From the NCBI GenBank assembly GCA_025210235.1, contig JAOASG010000063.1:62001-126000 (forward strand): a stretch of 64,000 bases of DNA, given 5' to 3'. The position numbers and the translations under genes were made by a program. Under the pieces are notes generated by a model. The model did not search any database. It worked only from the letters and a program-made list of their open reading frames with translations, and was not told the origin of the DNA. Each line of letters begins with the position of its first letter. The stretch's first letter is position 1. This DNA comes from Vallitalea sp. Lineage in GTDB: Bacteria; Bacillota; Clostridia; Lachnospirales; Vallitaleaceae. This document shows positions 54,802-63,898 of the stretch, one piece after another.

Positions 54802-56700
54802 ATGAATCTTAAACCTATTAAATCATTTTCTGGGCTAAAAGAAATACAAGAAGATACTTATAGTAAAATAAAGATTAGATTAAATGAACCATCCATAAAT
54901 AAAGAAATAAATAAATATCATATATTAGTATGTTCGGGTACTGGCTGTACTTCTTCAAAAAGTCAATTAATCCTAAAAAAACTAGAAAAGGAAATAATAA
55001 AAAGGCATTTACAAGATAAAGTAAAAGTATTTAAAACCGGATGTTTTGGTTTTTGTAAGCTTGGCCCAATTATAGTTATTCATCCAGATCGTACTTTCTA
55101 TTGTCGTGTAGAATTAGAAGACGTTGACAATATATTAGAAGAACACATTGTTAACCATAAAGTAGTTGAAAAATTATTATATAAAAGTATTACTACTAAT
55201 AAAATACAAGAAAAAATTGATAACCTAGACTTTTTTAACAATCAACAAAGAATTGCTCTTCGTAACTGTGGCGTTATTGATCCAGAAAATATAAATGAAT
55301 ATATTGCTATGGATGGTTATAAATCTATAGGAAATATATTAAATGGAAAAATTTCACCAGAGGAAATTATAGAACAGATTAAGAAATCTGGACTTAGAGG
55401 AAGAGGTGGCGGTGGCTTTCCAACAGGAAAGAAATGGGAATTTGCTAAGTCTTATAAAAATGAACATAAATATATAGTTTGTAATGCTGATGAAGGTGAT
55501 CCTGGTGCATTTATGGATCGTTCCATACTTGAAGGCGATCCTCATAGTATAATAGAAGCAATGTTGATAGCCGGTTATTGTATTGGAGCAAATCAAGGTT
55601 TTATTTACGTTAGAGCTGAATATCCTATTGCTGTTGATCGTCTTATAATAGCCCTTGATCAAGCAAAGCAAGTAGGATTATTAGGTACTAATATATTAGG
55701 ATCAGATTTTACTTTTAATTTAGATATAAGATTAGGTGCAGGTGCTTTTGTTTGTGGAGAAGAAACTGCTCTTATATCTTCTATTATGGGCTTTAGAGGC
55801 GAACCAAGACCACGCCCCCCATTCCCAGCAGAAGTGGGACTATGGGAAAATCCAACTCTCAATAATAATGTAGAAACTTATGCCAACATACCTGTTATTT
55901 TATTAAAAGGTGCCGACTGGTATAGTTCCATAGGAACAGAAGATAGCAAAGGAACCAAAGTATTTGCGTTAGCAGGTCAAATTAATAATACTGGACTTAT
56001 TGAAGTTCCCATGGGAACCACTCTTAGAACTATTATTTATGACATTGGTGGTGGCATTCCTGGCGGTAAAAAATTTAAAGCTGTACAAACAGGGGGCCCA
56101 TCTGGTGGATGTATACCAGAATCTCTTTTAGATACAAAAATTGATTTCAAATCTCTAACTGATATTGGTTCTATGATGGGTTCTGGTGGAATGATTGTTA
56201 TGGATGAAACTGACTGCATGGTTGATATTGCTCGTTTTTATCTAGAATTTGCAACAGATGAATCTTGTGGTAAATGTGTACCTTGTAGAATAGGTACTAA
56301 ACGTCTTCTTGAAATTCTTGAACGTATTACCAATGGTAAAGGTGAAATGGAAGATATAAATATATTAAAAGATTTGAGTGTTAATATTCAAAATGGCTCA
56401 CTTTGTGGGCTAGGTCAAACTGCTCCAAATCCAATATTAAGTTCTCTTCATTATTTTGAAGATGAATTTATCTCTCATATAGAAGAGAAAAAATGTCCCT
56501 CAGGAGTATGTAATTCTCTTCATAAAATTGTTATATCTGATGAAAAATGCATTGCATGTGGAATATGCGCTAAAGTATGTCCAGTAAATGCCATAACTGG
56601 TGAACGAAAAAACCCTCCTTATCATATTCATCAAGATATCTGTATTAAGTGTGGGGCATGTATACCAAAATGTCCTGTCGATGCTATATATAAAAGATAG
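54802..56700 (+). CDS. NuoF/HydB-type NADH-binding subunit with ferredoxin C-terminus
   Basis: 632 residues. N-terminal 2Fe-2S thioredoxin-like domain (VCSGTGCTSSKSQ, TGCFGFCKLGP), NADH/FMN core GRGGGGFPTGKKWEFAK (about 205) and GAGAFVCGEETALISSIMG, 4Fe-4S CGKCVPCRIGTKR, and two C-terminal clusters CIACGICAKVCP and CIKCGACIPKCP. It couples NADH and ferredoxin to the hydrogenase. The start is the ATG at 54802 with AAAGGAG; an earlier frame from 54715 overlaps the preceding gene. A repeat copy follows at 56701. Confidence 0.95.
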   Translation: MNLKPIKSFSGLKEIQEDTYSKIKIRLNEPSINKEINKYHILVCSGTGCTSSKSQLILKKLEKEIIKRHLQDKVKVFKTGCFGFCKLGPIIVIHPDRTFYCRVELEDVDNILEEHIVNHKVVEKLLYKSITTNKIQEKIDNLDFFNNQQRIALRNCGVIDPENINEYIAMDGYKSIGNILNGKISPEEIIEQIKKSGLRGRGGGGFPTGKKWEFAKSYKNEHKYIVCNADEGDPGAFMDRSILEGDPHSIIEAMLIAGYCIGANQGFIYVRAEYPIAVDRLIIALDQAKQVGLLGTNILGSDFTFNLDIRLGAGAFVCGEETALISSIMGFRGEPRPRPPFPAEVGLWENPTLNNNVETYANIPVILLKGADWYSSIGTEDSKGTKVFALAGQINNTGLIEVPMGTTLRTIIYDIGGGIPGGKKFKAVQTGGPSGGCIPESLLDTKIDFKSLTDIGSMMGSGGMIVMDETDCMVDIARFYLEFATDESCGKCVPCRIGTKRLLEILERITNGKGEMEDINILKDLSVNIQNGSLCGLGQTAPNPILSSLHYFEDEFISHIEEKKCPSGVCNSLHKIVISDEKCIACGICAKVCPVNAITGERKNPPYHIHQDICIKCGACIPKCPVDAIYKR

Positions 56701-56743
56701 GTAATTGTATTAAAGAATCAACTGAATGTAGTTTTACAATTAC
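56701..56743 (+). repeat. Complete GTAATTG-type repeat between hydB and hydA
   Basis: 43 bp with perfect inverted ends GTAATTGTA (56701-56709) and TACAATTAC (56735-56743) and core AAAGAATCAACTGAATGTAG. Best-preserved copy; related copies lie at about 3436, 25188, 29200, 33403, 37226, 39537, 41539, 43766, 53880 and 58605. Confidence 0.85.
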
Positions 56744-56771
56744 TTAAATAAAAGATAGAAAGGGGATTATA

Positions 56772-58580
56772 ATGGAAAATATACGTGAAAAAGACGAACA
56801 AAAGTTACAAGAAAAACTTGTTACCATATATTTCGATGATATCCCATATGAAGTACCCATGGGAATTAGCGTTTTGGAAGCAGCAAGACTAGTTAATATT
56901 GAAATTCCTAGTTTATGTTATTTAAAAGATATTAATGAAATTGGCGCTTGCCGTGTTTGTGTTGTAGAAATAGAAGAAATTAAAGCATTACAACCCTCGT
57001 GTGTTTATCCTGTTAGAGATCAGTTAAGAGTTAAAACAAATACTAAAAAAGTACGTGATGCTAGAAGAACTGCTGTTACCTTACTTTTATCTAATCACCA
57101 TAGAGAATGTTTAACCTGTGTTAGGAATCTTAACTGTGAATTACAAAATGTTGCAGATTCTTTAGGAATACGAGATATTCCATATACTGGCGAACCTTTT
57201 GACTATGGATTTCATAATGATAATGTATTTATTCAAAGAGATTATAATAAATGTATTAATTGTAGACGTTGTCTTGCTATATGTAATAAAATACAGGAAT
57301 GTAATGTATATTCACCTATTAATCGTGGACTTAATACTATAATTGCACCGGCTTTTAAAAAAGACTTAAGCGAGGTAACTTGTATTACTTGCGGTCAATG
57401 TGTTATAGCCTGTCCTACGGCGTCTTTAACAGAAAAAGAAAGTATTGATGATGTGTGGAAAGTTCTAAGTGATTCTACAAAACACGTGATAGCACAAACT
57501 GCTCCTTCTATCCAAGTTACAATTGGTGAAGCTTTTGATCTACCTGTAGGTACTCTAGTAAGAGGCAAACTTGTCACTGCACTTAATCGTTTAGGGTTTG
57601 ATAAAGTATTTGCTACTGATGTAACTGCTGATCTTACTATTATGGAAGAAGCTAGTGAATTAAAAGAAAGGGTAACTAATCATCCGGAAAAACTTCCTCT
57701 ATTATCTTCTTGTTGCCCTGCATGGGTTAAATTTGCGGAGCATTTTTATCCTGATATGTTGGATAATCTATCAACTTGTAAATCTCCTCATGAAATGTGT
57801 GGAGCAATGACTAAGACTTGGTATGCAAAAAAATATAACATTGATCCAAGTAGTATAGTTAATGTTGCAATCATGCCATGTACTGCAAAGAAATTTGAAG
57901 CAGCACGTCCAGAAATGACTTCAGATGGTTATAGAAATGTAGATTATGTATTAACCACTAGAGAATTAGCTAGAATGATACGCTCAGTAGGTATTAATTT
58001 CTCTAAATTACCAGATAGTGAATATGATGAACCTTTTAACCAATTTAGTAGTGCAGGTACAATTTTTGGTGCAACAGGTGGTGTACTAGAAGCTGCGGTT
58101 AGAACAGCTCATTATTTTATGACTGGTGAAGAAATAGGTGTTCCTGAATATGAAGAAGCTAGAGGGCAAAAGGGCCTAAAATATGGCAAAGTTACTTTTG
58201 GTGATAAAACTCTAAGAATTGCTATAGCTCATGGAGCAGGCAATGCAAAAAAAGCTTTAAATAGACATCTAAGTGGTGAAAAACCCTTTGATTATATGGA
58301 AGTGATGGCTTGTCCTGGTGGATGTGTTGGAGGTGGTGGACAACCAATATTAGGAGGTAGAGATCACAAAAAAATATCTCTTGATTATCGTCACAATCGT
58401 GCTGATGCTTTATATAATATTGATAAAGGCAGTAAAATCAGAAAATCCTATGAAAATCCAATTATGAAACAAATATATGCCGAATTTCTAGGAGAACCAT
58501 TATCCACTACTTCAAAAAAATATCTTCATACAACCTATACTAAAAGAGGTCAATTCCCTTATCTCTATCAAGAAAAATAA
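56772..58580 (+). CDS. hydA: [FeFe]-hydrogenase catalytic subunit
   Basis: 602 residues. N-terminal 2Fe-2S domain (PSLCYLKDINEIGACRVC), His-Cys cluster HHRECLTCVRNLNC, two 4Fe-4S motifs CINCRRCLAIC and CITCGQCVIACP, then H-cluster loops L1 SSCCPAWV (about 311), L2 MPCTAKKFE (about 366) and L3 MACPGGCVGGGGQP (about 512). Reduces protons or oxidises H2. The first L1 residue is Ser where Thr is usual. GAAAGGGG site. With the upstream HydB/HydC it makes an electron-bifurcating type set. Confidence 0.95.
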   Translation: MENIREKDEQKLQEKLVTIYFDDIPYEVPMGISVLEAARLVNIEIPSLCYLKDINEIGACRVCVVEIEEIKALQPSCVYPVRDQLRVKTNTKKVRDARRTAVTLLLSNHHRECLTCVRNLNCELQNVADSLGIRDIPYTGEPFDYGFHNDNVFIQRDYNKCINCRRCLAICNKIQECNVYSPINRGLNTIIAPAFKKDLSEVTCITCGQCVIACPTASLTEKESIDDVWKVLSDSTKHVIAQTAPSIQVTIGEAFDLPVGTLVRGKLVTALNRLGFDKVFATDVTADLTIMEEASELKERVTNHPEKLPLLSSCCPAWVKFAEHFYPDMLDNLSTCKSPHEMCGAMTKTWYAKKYNIDPSSIVNVAIMPCTAKKFEAARPEMTSDGYRNVDYVLTTRELARMIRSVGINFSKLPDSEYDEPFNQFSSAGTIFGATGGVLEAAVRTAHYFMTGEEIGVPEYEEARGQKGLKYGKVTFGDKTLRIAIAHGAGNAKKALNRHLSGEKPFDYMEVMACPGGCVGGGGQPILGGRDHKKISLDYRHNRADALYNIDKGSKIRKSYENPIMKQIYAEFLGEPLSTTSKKYLHTTYTKRGQFPYLYQEK

Positions 58581-58599
58581 ATTCTATAGATAACAATAT

Positions 58600-58663
58600 A
58601 ATAAGTAATTGCTTAACTACTTAAAAATTAAGATTATTAGTTTCGCAATTACTTATTAACTTT
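58600..58663 (+). terminator. Terminator after hydA built from a GTAATTG repeat
   Basis: AATAAGTAATTGC (58600-58612) and GCAATTACTTATT (58645-58657) make a 13-bp perfect stem followed by AACTTTTTT. The stem contains the repeat ends GTAATTGC/GCAATTAC. Confidence 0.8.
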
Positions 58664-58751
58664 TTTATGTTGTTATCAGTATCGTTAATACTTCCCTCAT
58701 CTTAGTGTTATTAAAAATAAGTATTTAATTATTACTTGCAATTATTATTTA

Positions 58752-58902
58752 CTCAACTTTCCCACATCAATATTCTATACAGATAAGCTAATTATAAGGC
58801 TTTGCAGAATAAAAATATAGGTGTTTCTTCTATATATTTATTCTGTAAACCAAACCTTAATGCTTAATTTATCTGCATTAAATTAAAGGTGGGAAAGTTG
58901 AG
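58752..58902 (+). repeat. Full MITE-like element, copy A with 7-bp target duplication
   Basis: 151 bp with 14-bp inverted ends CTCAACTTTCCCAC/GTGGGAAAGTTGAG. Perfect direct repeats TTATTTA flank it at 58745-58751 and 58903-58909. Internal sequence folds further (GCAGAATAAAAATATA with TATATATTTATTCTG). No coding frame. Confidence 0.9.
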
Positions 58903-59009
58903 TTATTTATTACTCCTATTTACTTAGACGAAAATCTTCTATATTTTGTTCCATTACTTCCTTAACTTTTTTCACTTAAATTTCGTATTTATAAAAAGCT
59001 AGGTATTAT

Positions 59010-60392
59010 TTATATTTTAATAGGTTTAAGTCTAGCTGTAAAATGCCTTAATACTTTTGGTTCATAGTCGAATTCTAGACCAATTAATTTATCTCTGTCA
59101 TTAAATACTTCAATAACTGCATCTGCAACAACATCCATATGTCTATTTGTATATACACGCCTTGGAATTGTTAATCTCATTAATTCTAATGGAGATTCAA
59201 TATTAGTACCTGTATCAGGATCTCTACCAAGTAATAAAGAACCAATTTCCACAGCCCTAATCCCCCCTGCTAAATAAACTGCATTACAAACTGCCTGTGC
59301 AGGATATTGATAATAAGGAATATGGGGACATATTTTTTTACAATCTACAAATACAGCGTGACCACCCGTTGGATATTGAATTGGCACACCAGCGTCCATT
59401 AATTTATCTCCAAGATATTTTACTTGTTCAATTCTATATTCAAGATATTCTTCATTTAATGCTTCTTCAAGACCAACTGCTAGAGCTTCCATATCCCTTC
59501 CTGCCATGCCCCCATATGTTGGAAATCCCTCTAAGGGAACCATACTAGATTGGCAGTTAGTATATAATTCTTGATCATCCTTTATGGCTATTATTCCTCC
59601 AATATTAACAATACCATCTTTTTTACAACTCATCATCATACCATCGCCATAACTAAACATCTCTTTTGCTATTTCTAGTATAGTCTTATTATTATATCCT
59701 TCTTCTCTTTGTTTAATAAAATAAGCATTTTCCGCATATCTAGCAGAATCAAAGAATACTTTTATTCCATATTTATTAGCTATTCTTCTAACTCCTTTAA
59801 TATTTCCCATTGAAACAGGCTCACCACCAGATGAATTACAAGTAACAGTAATAACAATCCCTACTATCTTTTCTACCCCATGTTCTTCAATAAATCTTTC
59901 TAGTTTATCAAGATCAAAATTACCCTTAAAATCATCATATTTATCTGTATTAAATGCTTTTTCATCTATTAAATTAATAGCTCTACCCTTTGCGATCTCC
60001 ACATGTGCTTTTGTTGTATCAAAATGCATATTATTAAGAACATAATCTCCTTTATTTTTAATAATATTAGGAAATATAACCTGTTCTGCACCTCTTCCCT
60101 GATGAACAGGCAAAATATACTTATATCCTGTAATTCTTTTTACTACTTCCTCTAACTTATAAAAGCTTCTACTTCCTGCATAAGATTCATCCCCCATCAT
60201 AATAGCAGCCCATTGTCTATCACTCATTGCTCCTGTCCCACTATCTGTCAAAAGATCAATATAAATATCTTCTGCTCTAAGAGCAAAGGGATTATATCCT
60301 GCTTCCTTTAGCTTTCTTACCCGTTCTTCCCTGGAAATCAACTTAATTGGTTCCACCATTTTAATTTTAAATGGTTCTGCTTTTCTTAACAT
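59010..60392 (-). CDS. tnaA: Tryptophanase
   Basis: 460 residues, PLP enzyme with [13 protein letters not shown] (Schiff-base lysine near 257). Discriminating residues favour tryptophanase over tyrosine phenol-lyase: HFDTTKAH has Asp where TPL has Thr, [13 protein letters not shown] has Ile where TPL has Arg, and LRHFTA has His where TPL has Phe. Splits tryptophan to indole, pyruvate and ammonia. GAGGAGG precedes ATG. No TnaC-like leader peptide was found upstream. Confidence 0.9.
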   Translation of the reverse strand: MLRKAEPFKIKMVEPIKLISREERVRKLKEAGYNPFALRAEDIYIDLLTDSGTGAMSDRQWAAIMMGDESYAGSRSFYKLEEVVKRITGYKYILPVHQGRGAEQVIFPNIIKNKGDYVLNNMHFDTTKAHVEIAKGRAINLIDEKAFNTDKYDDFKGNFDLDKLERFIEEHGVEKIVGIVITVTCNSSGGEPVSMGNIKGVRRIANKYGIKVFFDSARYAENAYFIKQREEGYNNKTILEIAKEMFSYGDGMMMSCKKDGIVNIGGIIAIKDDQELYTNCQSSMVPLEGFPTYGGMAGRDMEALAVGLEEALNEEYLEYRIEQVKYLGDKLMDAGVPIQYPTGGHAVFVDCKKICPHIPYYQYPAQAVCNAVYLAGGIRAVEIGSLLLGRDPDTGTNIESPLELMRLTIPRRVYTNRHMDVVADAVIEVFNDRDKLIGLEFDYEPKVLRHFTARLKPIKI

Positions 60393-60647
60393 AAGTATAC
60401 AACCTCCTCAAAATTATATATTAATATTTTTATAACCATCTTTTAGTATTATTGTATCTGTTAAAATCTTGGTCATTTTACAAAAAAGACACTTATGTTT
60501 GGATTCTTGTAGAATAAATAGTCAAATAATTATAGTAATTACTGATTTTATAATATTTTATCATTATTGACAAAATATTATTGTATATGTATTATATATG
60601 TGTTATGTATATATTAATTATATCATTAAAATAATAGAGGTGATACT

Positions 60648-61193
60648 ATGAAAAAATATAATAATATTTTAACAGTAATTTTAATTAATGTAATTATTTT
60701 ATTAGTACATATAATTTACATTTATCCTCATAAGAAATATAGTCAAATATTAAACTATGATAACTACTTTGCATTTAACGGTATTTTATTAATCGTATTT
60801 TTTTTAATAACTTTTAAGTTTTTTAGAAAAAGTTCAAAGCTAAAAAAAAGTGTGTTTTATTTATGTTCAAGTATTGTCTTATCTACTATAATGATTACAT
60901 ACTACTACTCAAAATTACCTTCATATACTTATATAGAAGCAGCTAAAAAGGTAGAATCGTTAGAAAATACTGATGGAAATACCAAAACGCTTCTAATACC
61001 AAAGTATTCCAGTTATAAGATAGCAGAGATAAACTGTAAATATTTAGATATAATTCATTCTATTTATTATATTTACTTATTAGATTCAGATCAAAATATC
61101 CTGGTATATAGATTTGATCCAATAAAAGGTATATATGAAATTAAACATTTGAAAAATTTTGATTTTACTTTAGAGGATTTTACTTATGATTAA
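60648..61193 (+). CDS. Unknown membrane protein
   Basis: 181 residues. Three hydrophobic segments (about 8-27, 41-60 and 68-87), then a polar C-terminal domain of about 90 residues. AGAGGTG precedes the ATG. It is divergent from tryptophanase and converges on the M23 peptidase; no family is recognised. Confidence 0.75.
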   Translation: MKKYNNILTVILINVIILLVHIIYIYPHKKYSQILNYDNYFAFNGILLIVFFLITFKFFRKSSKLKKSVFYLCSSIVLSTIMITYYYSKLPSYTYIEAAKKVESLENTDGNTKTLLIPKYSSYKIAEINCKYLDIIHSIYYIYLLDSDQNILVYRFDPIKGIYEIKHLKNFDFTLEDFTYD

Positions 61194-61233
61194 AATAATA
61201 TTTATAATATTAATAAACAGGGAGGACTTATTA

Positions 61234-62706
61234 TTACTGTATAATACTTCCTTTTGAACGAATTACTTCTAAAAAATCATAAAATGTATTTACAAGATTG
61301 TCCCTTGTGCATACCCCTGATTTTAATAGTGCATTTTGCTTTGCTTTAAGTTTGTTATCATTATTTTCTTGACTTTCTGAAAAGTCTTTTATATGTTGGT
61401 TTTTACTTTTAGCCATATATCCAAAAGGACTAGTTCTATACGTACCTGTGTATACACCCAAATGTAGATGTTCTGGAACTCCTCCTGTATCTCCCATGTC
61501 ACCAAGATATTGACCAGCTTCTACAGTATCACCTTTTTTTACTTTTAAGTCATATTCCATATGTGAATAAAAACTATAAAATTTCTTTCCTATATCGTGT
61601 TCTATTTGCACTATATATCCGTTTGCTCCTGACAACTTTGCATCTTTTACAGTTCCATGATATATTGCTCTAACTGATTGATCTGATCTATTAACTAAAT
61701 CATGTCCTAAATGCCCCTGAAATTTTGTATCTAAATCATTAAACGCCTGTGTCATACACCATCCATCACTATATGGATTATACCATTCTCCTTCTGAGAG
61801 TTTTTCTTTGTTTTTATCTTTATCTTTATATGAAACAGGTAAAATACATTTAGTATAAACAAATCCTTTTTTAGTAACACTTCCTGCGGAATACTCTATT
61901 TTAGAAAAAGGACCAGCTTCTCCAATTACAGTTACTTCTTCTTCAAATCCAATCCAACCTGTTTTTTTACAATAAAAATCAGGTTCTTTTCTTACTTCAG
62001 TCTTACCATCATAAGATCTAATTGCATATGCTTTATAATTCTCAAATGTATAATTTTTACATCTAAATAGATAAGTCCCTAATCCATTACATCTTCTAAC
62101 TTTAATATAATATCTCACCCCTGCTTTAACAGGTATTTGTGAAACTAAATCAGCCTGTCCTGCTCCTTTAGAAGAAGAACCTAGTTGTGTTCCTTGTTGA
62201 CTTCCTTCATATACAGACAGGTCTACATCAAGTGAACTGTTATTAGGTCTTAAAAAGAAATTTGCTTTACCATCTTCTCTAAATTGTACATAATACCAAT
62301 GATCATCATTTTTACGAATACTTTTTGTATAATCTCTATCATTAAATATCTTTGTAACCTCTTGTTGGGGTGTTGTTGGTCCTGATTTCATTTTACTTGA
62401 AAGTGTGAAACTACCTGACCCGGATGAATATTGAACATCTATTCTTATCCATTCCCCAGCACTTACATTATATTCTATTCTTTCTACTTGCCCTTCATCA
62501 CCATTTGAACTAATTGCTAAAGTGTTATCATTTCTATCATATATATATAAATTAACGCATAACCCACTTGAAGGTACTACCTCAAATACAGCTTTCCCAT
62601 CTTGATGAAATTCAGTATAAAACCAGTTATCTCCATATGTTGTTAAATTTCCGACGTATGGGTTATTAATGTTAATCCTAGTAGGATTATAAAAATCTTT
62701 TGACAT
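61234..62706 (-). CDS. M23 metallopeptidase with PPC-like and SH3-like domains
   Basis: 490 residues. Two PPC-like beta sandwiches (about 15-105 and 115-225), an SH3-like segment (about 230-295) and a C-terminal M23 domain with HLGHD (zinc His/Asp, about 332) and HLHLG (about 415). M23 enzymes cut peptidoglycan cross-bridges. No signal peptide is visible at MSKDFYNPTRININN, which is unusual for this class and suggests non-classical export, for example sporulation- or phage-related. GAGAGATG precedes ATG. Confidence 0.88.
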   Translation of the reverse strand: MSKDFYNPTRININNPYVGNLTTYGDNWFYTEFHQDGKAVFEVVPSSGLCVNLYIYDRNDNTLAISSNGDEGQVERIEYNVSAGEWIRIDVQYSSGSGSFTLSSKMKSGPTTPQQEVTKIFNDRDYTKSIRKNDDHWYYVQFREDGKANFFLRPNNSSLDVDLSVYEGSQQGTQLGSSSKGAGQADLVSQIPVKAGVRYYIKVRRCNGLGTYLFRCKNYTFENYKAYAIRSYDGKTEVRKEPDFYCKKTGWIGFEEEVTVIGEAGPFSKIEYSAGSVTKKGFVYTKCILPVSYKDKDKNKEKLSEGEWYNPYSDGWCMTQAFNDLDTKFQGHLGHDLVNRSDQSVRAIYHGTVKDAKLSGANGYIVQIEHDIGKKFYSFYSHMEYDLKVKKGDTVEAGQYLGDMGDTGGVPEHLHLGVYTGTYRTSPFGYMAKSKNQHIKDFSESQENNDNKLKAKQNALLKSGVCTRDNLVNTFYDFLEVIRSKGSIIQ

Positions 62707-62916
62707 TTTTCATCATCTCTCTTCGTAATTTTTTATAATAGTAATTCGCAAGTTACTATATTAATAATAGAGATAGTTTAATAATAAAATGTACCCTCCA
62801 TTTTTTATTTAATCTCAATTAATTAAGTCTTTATTAATACCTAGGTTGTTTGATTTGATAATATGTTATCATAGCCTTTTGCGACATTACCACGACATAA
62901 AACAATATTATAAATT

Positions 62917-62953
62917 AAGCACTTACTAAAATAAAAATAGTAAGTGCTTTTCT
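62917..62953 (+). terminator. Orphan terminator in a divergent interval
   Basis: AAGCACTTACTA (62917-62928) and TAGTAAGTGCTT (62938-62949), 12-bp perfect stem followed by TTTCTT on the plus strand. No plus-strand gene ends here; either a small RNA ends at it or a small transcript was missed. Confidence 0.6.
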
Positions 62954-63151
62954 TATATTTATTAACATCCATAAAGGTGTTTTTATTTTAATCTTTTATA
63001 ATTAAGAGAGTCTAATAAACATATACCGTAGCGTGGTAATAAGTAATAAAAACTACGAAGTAAAATGATAGATTTTGAGATAAGATATAATTTATAATTA
63101 AATAAGACCTAACTTTATTTTAGACATATACGAATATATTTGTTAGCTCAT

Positions 63152-63898
63152 TTATGCCAAATATTTCAAAACTAAATTTCTAAACTCTTCTTTATTACTA
63201 AGCATAGCTGGATGATTCCCATTTTCAAAAATAATTAACTCTGAATTTTTCATTTTTTGATTAATGTCCTTTAAATTACTTATAATATTGGGTATTAAAT
63301 CATCTTCAGAACTTCCTGTAATTAAAACATTATTTTCTATGTTACTAAGTTTATAATTGAAAAATTCACCTATATTTCTTGAAAAATCTACAATTAAATT
63401 TGTATTTTGGTCAACAATATTTTTCCAATCAAATCCATGCATTATAAACCAAAATAATTTAGATTCAAGCTTCTTTTTTGCAATTTTTCTATCATTCTCA
63501 ATTTTTTTTGCAAACTCATAAGATATACTTTCTCCCATAAAACTATCTACAATTATTTTGTTAAATATATCAGGTTGTTTCAATACAGCATTTAAAGCAA
63601 TAATGGCACCTCCACTTGTACCTAATAAGTTAACATCTCTAATACCAATATGGTTGCATAATTCAATTATTAAAGCAGCATTAAAATCCCAGTAATTTAA
63701 GGGTAATTTATCTACTCTCTGTGATTTACCTTGACCTACCAAATCTAATAAAATTACTTTAAAGCTTTTAGCGTAGAATTTTAATTCTGGTATAAACATT
63801 TTAGATGAAGCTGTATCTCCATGTATAATAATTAAAGGTCTCCCTTTACCATATACTTTATAATATATATTAATATTTTCATACTTAAAATAAGCCAT
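63152..63898 (-). CDS. Alpha/beta hydrolase
   Basis: 248 residues. Oxyanion HG in IIHGDTASS, nucleophile elbow GTSGGAI (Ser about 96), Asp in SSEDDLIPN and His in NGNHPAML. Substrate unknown; general esterase or lipase-like. CGGGAGG precedes ATG. Alone near the right edge. Confidence 0.9.
   Translation of the reverse strand: MAYFKYENINIYYKVYGKGRPLIIIHGDTASSKMFIPELKFYAKSFKVILLDLVGQGKSQRVDKLPLNYWDFNAALIIELCNHIGIRDVNLLGTSGGAIIALNAVLKQPDIFNKIIVDSFMGESISYEFAKKIENDRKIAKKKLESKLFWFIMHGFDWKNIVDQNTNLIVDFSRNIGEFFNYKLSNIENNVLITGSSEDDLIPNIISNLKDINQKMKNSELIIFENGNHPAMLSNKEEFRNLVLKYLA

Noticed and set aside
60393..60647. Possible TnaC-like leader peptide for tryptophanase
   Set aside because: The only short minus-strand frames there lack tryptophan and a fitting ribosome site.
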